This document shows, in pieces, positions 32,446 through 33,583 of a stretch of 33,583 bases of DNA. Position numbers and translations under genes: made by a program. The notes below the pieces were generated by a model. The model was not told the origin of the DNA. It made no database searches and saw only the letters and a program-made list of their open reading frames with translations. Source of the stretch: Clostridia bacterium. Its GTDB lineage: Bacteria; Bacillota_A; Clostridia; Christensenellales; Aristaeellaceae. The stretch is taken from NCBI GenBank assembly GCA_017509065.1, contig JAFWQM010000172.1, positions 1 to 33,583 on the forward strand, in the 5' to 3' direction. The first letter of the stretch is position 1. Each line of letters begins with the position of its first letter.

Positions 32446-32559
32446 ATGAAAGTCCGTCCTTCTGTAAAGCCCATCTGTGAAAAGTGCAAGATCATCAAGC
32501 GCAAGGGCCGCGTGATGGTTATTTGCGAAAACCCCAAGCATAAGCAGCGCCAGGGCTGA
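32446..32559 (+). CDS. rpmJ: 50S ribosomal protein L36
   Basis: This 37-residue protein reads [20 protein letters not shown], then [17 protein letters not shown]. It is the zinc-binding form, with ligands C11, C14, C27 and H32. AAGGAGG lies about ten bases before the ATG. It sits 26 bases after infA, its standard place. A strong hairpin begins 17 bases after the stop. Confidence 0.97.
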   Translation: MKVRPSVKPICEKCKIIKRKGRVMVICENPKHKQRQG

Positions 32560-32890
32560 CCCACCCTGAGCCTGTCGGGAGCGCCGTCCCGGACGTCCGT
32601 TTCGATCGGACGCCGGGGACGGCGTTCCCCGCGCGAATCGAAAGATTCGCAGCACACCGGAATCCCCTTCTTACCAATGCAGACAAGCCTGTGTGGGCGG
32701 CTGCCCCGACGCGGAACGCAACGGGGACCATGCATGCTGTCACATAAAATCCGCCTGGGTTGCGGGCGGAACACACCGCGGGCCGCGCGCCTGAAAGGAC
32801 AAGTTATCTACGCCTTGCCCGAGTCAAGGAAGCAGACGGCCCTTGTACCCCAACATTTCCCACAGAATCATTTGGAGGTGTAACCAACAC
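32560..32890 (+). promoter_or_regulatory. Structured 331-base gap before rpsM
   Basis: No gene is seen. H1 (32577-32629) is a long stem: GGGAG with TTCCC, CGCCGTCCC with GGGACGGCG, then GG/CC and CGTCCG/CGGACG, giving about 22 pairs with two single-base bulges. H2 (32633-32650) is GCGAATC/GATTCGC with a GAAA tetraloop. A smaller CCGCC/GGCGG stem lies at 32751-32769. No T-run follows H1. The region could be a leader controlling S13 and the alpha operon, or an inserted palindromic repeat. Confidence 0.5.
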
Positions 32891-33262
32891 ATGGCACGTA
32901 TTGCGGGTGTTGACCTGCCCCGAGAAAAGCGCGTCGAGGTTGGCCTGACTTACATCTACGGCATCGGCCCGGCTGTGAGCAAGCAGATCCTTGAAGTGAC
33001 CGAAGTAAATCCCGACACCCGGGTCAAGGACCTGAGTGAATCGGACGTGAGCAAGCTGCGCGAATACATCGAACATCACCTGAAGGTGGAAGGCGATCTG
33101 CGCCGCGAAGTCTCCCTGAATATTAAGCGTCTGGTGGAAATCGGCTGCTACCGCGGCGTCCGCCATCGCCGCAACCTGCCCGTTCGCGGACAGAACACCA
33201 AGCAGAACGCCCGTACCCGCAAGGGCCCGAAGCGCACTGTCGGCGGCAAAAAGAAGTCTTAA
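32891..33262 (+). CDS. rpsM: 30S ribosomal protein S13
   Basis: S13 (123 residues) lies in the small-subunit head and forms bridges to the large subunit. [20 protein letters not shown], then [13 protein letters not shown], and the C-terminal [20 protein letters not shown], then [15 protein letters not shown], are diagnostic. TTTGGAGGTG precedes ATG 32891. Sixteen upstream in-frame codons are rejected because they precede that site. It is the first alpha-operon gene after the long gap. Confidence 0.98.
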   Translation: MARIAGVDLPREKRVEVGLTYIYGIGPAVSKQILEVTEVNPDTRVKDLSESDVSKLREYIEHHLKVEGDLRREVSLNIKRLVEIGCYRGVRHRRNLPVRGQNTKQNARTRKGPKRTVGGKKKS

Positions 33263-33355
33263 CCTTGAATCACCGGCGTAAGACCGCCGCGTGATTTCCA
33301 TCAATCGCTAATCATCCAAAAGGACGCCCCGAAAGGGGTTCGGAGGGATAATAGA
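33263..33355 (+). promoter_or_regulatory. Hairpins between rpsM and rpsK
   Basis: AATCAC plus CGGCG (33269-33279) pairs with the CGCCG-type arm and GTGATT near 33284-33297 with a bulge. CCCC-GAAA-GGGG (33327-33338) then forms a tetraloop hairpin just before the GGAGGG of rpsK. These genes are usually closer together. Confidence 0.4.
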
Positions 33356-33583
33356 ATGGCTCCTAAGAAAGCGCTGAAGAAGGTATCGCGCAAGCGCCGT
33401 GAAAAGAAGCTCGTGGAGCGCGGCGTGGCGCACATCCGTTCTTCCTTCAATAATACCATCGTCACCATCACTGACGTGCAGGGCAACGCCCTGTCCTGGG
33501 CTTCCGCCGGCGGCATGGGTTTCCGCGGCAACAAGAAGTCCACCCCCTTCGCCGCTCAGATGGCCGCCGAAACGGCTGCCAAG
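33356..33583 (+). CDS. rpsK: 30S ribosomal protein S11 (cut by the window end)
   Basis: The first 76 residues of S11 are present; about 130 are expected. [20 protein letters not shown], then [40 protein letters not shown] and [14 protein letters not shown] are clear. GGAGGG lies upstream of ATG 33356. S11 binds the platform of the small subunit near the Shine-Dalgarno helix. The gene is open at the right edge, so its 3' part and the expected rpsD-rpoA-rplQ lie outside. Confidence 0.97.
   Translation, partial: MAPKKALKKVSRKRREKKLVERGVAHIRSSFNNTIVTITDVQGNALSWASAGGMGFRGNKKSTPFAAQMAAETAAK

Overview
The window is a chromosomal piece of a GC-rich, low-temperature-of-surprise Bacillota (Firmicutes) genome, most likely class Clostridia. 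The signs are near-universal AGGAGG-type ribosome binding sites, sigma-A promoters (TTGACA/TATAAT), a zinc-binding type-Z S14, a DUF1292 protein, a flotillin-like SPFH protein, and a KOW-domain gene between map and infA. An uncultured gut or rumen Clostridia lineage is my inference; the window holds no 16S rRNA to prove it.

Left part (1-15.2 kb), mostly minus strand. A polyprenyl-phosphate sugar transferase (172-1665) and a small DUF378 membrane protein precede convergent uvrC. Upstream of uvrC in the same direction lie a DUF1292 gene and a complete peptide-ABC-transporter operon: substrate-binding protein, OppB, OppC, OppD, OppF and a 56-residue membrane miniprotein. This operon is the most unusual part of the window. 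OppC carries about 300 residues forming seven RCC1-type repeats between its first membrane helix and its permease core. OppF carries about 195 extra charged, helical residues between Walker A and the Q-loop. OppB has an enlarged first outer loop. The binding protein is about 200 residues larger than typical and has no lipobox cysteine. Together these suggest a modified oligopeptide importer with an external beta-propeller. Next come a four-helix membrane protein of unknown role and a flotillin-like protein, each with its own promoter or terminator.

Middle (15.3-19.1 kb), plus strand. There is an aconitase-superfamily hydratase resembling E. coli YbhJ and a calcineurin-like phosphoesterase, followed by a terminator-like inverted repeat.

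Right part (19.1-33.6 kb), plus strand. This is the S10-spc-alpha ribosomal protein cluster, in order rpsJ-rplC-rplD-rplW-rplB-rpsS-rplV-rpsC-rplP-rpmC-rpsQ-(gap)-rplN-rplX-rplE-rpsN-rpsH-rplF-rplR-rpsE-rpmD-rplO-secY-(gap)-adk-map-KOW-infA-rpmJ-(gap)-rpsM-rpsK (cut by the window end). One good promoter and a folded leader of about 225 nt precede rpsJ. Gene order is canonical, but three gaps of 269-376 nt (S17/L14, SecY/Adk, L36/S13) are filled with strong hairpins.

A family of long hairpin repeats with the core GGGGGAAACC(GC/AT)TCTTTGG occurs four times between genes (about 4.1, 15.35, 17.93 and 30.4 kb). It appears in both orientations and shows compensatory base changes between its arms. 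Other structured intergenic elements lie at 1-120, 2133-2260 and 18.8 kb.
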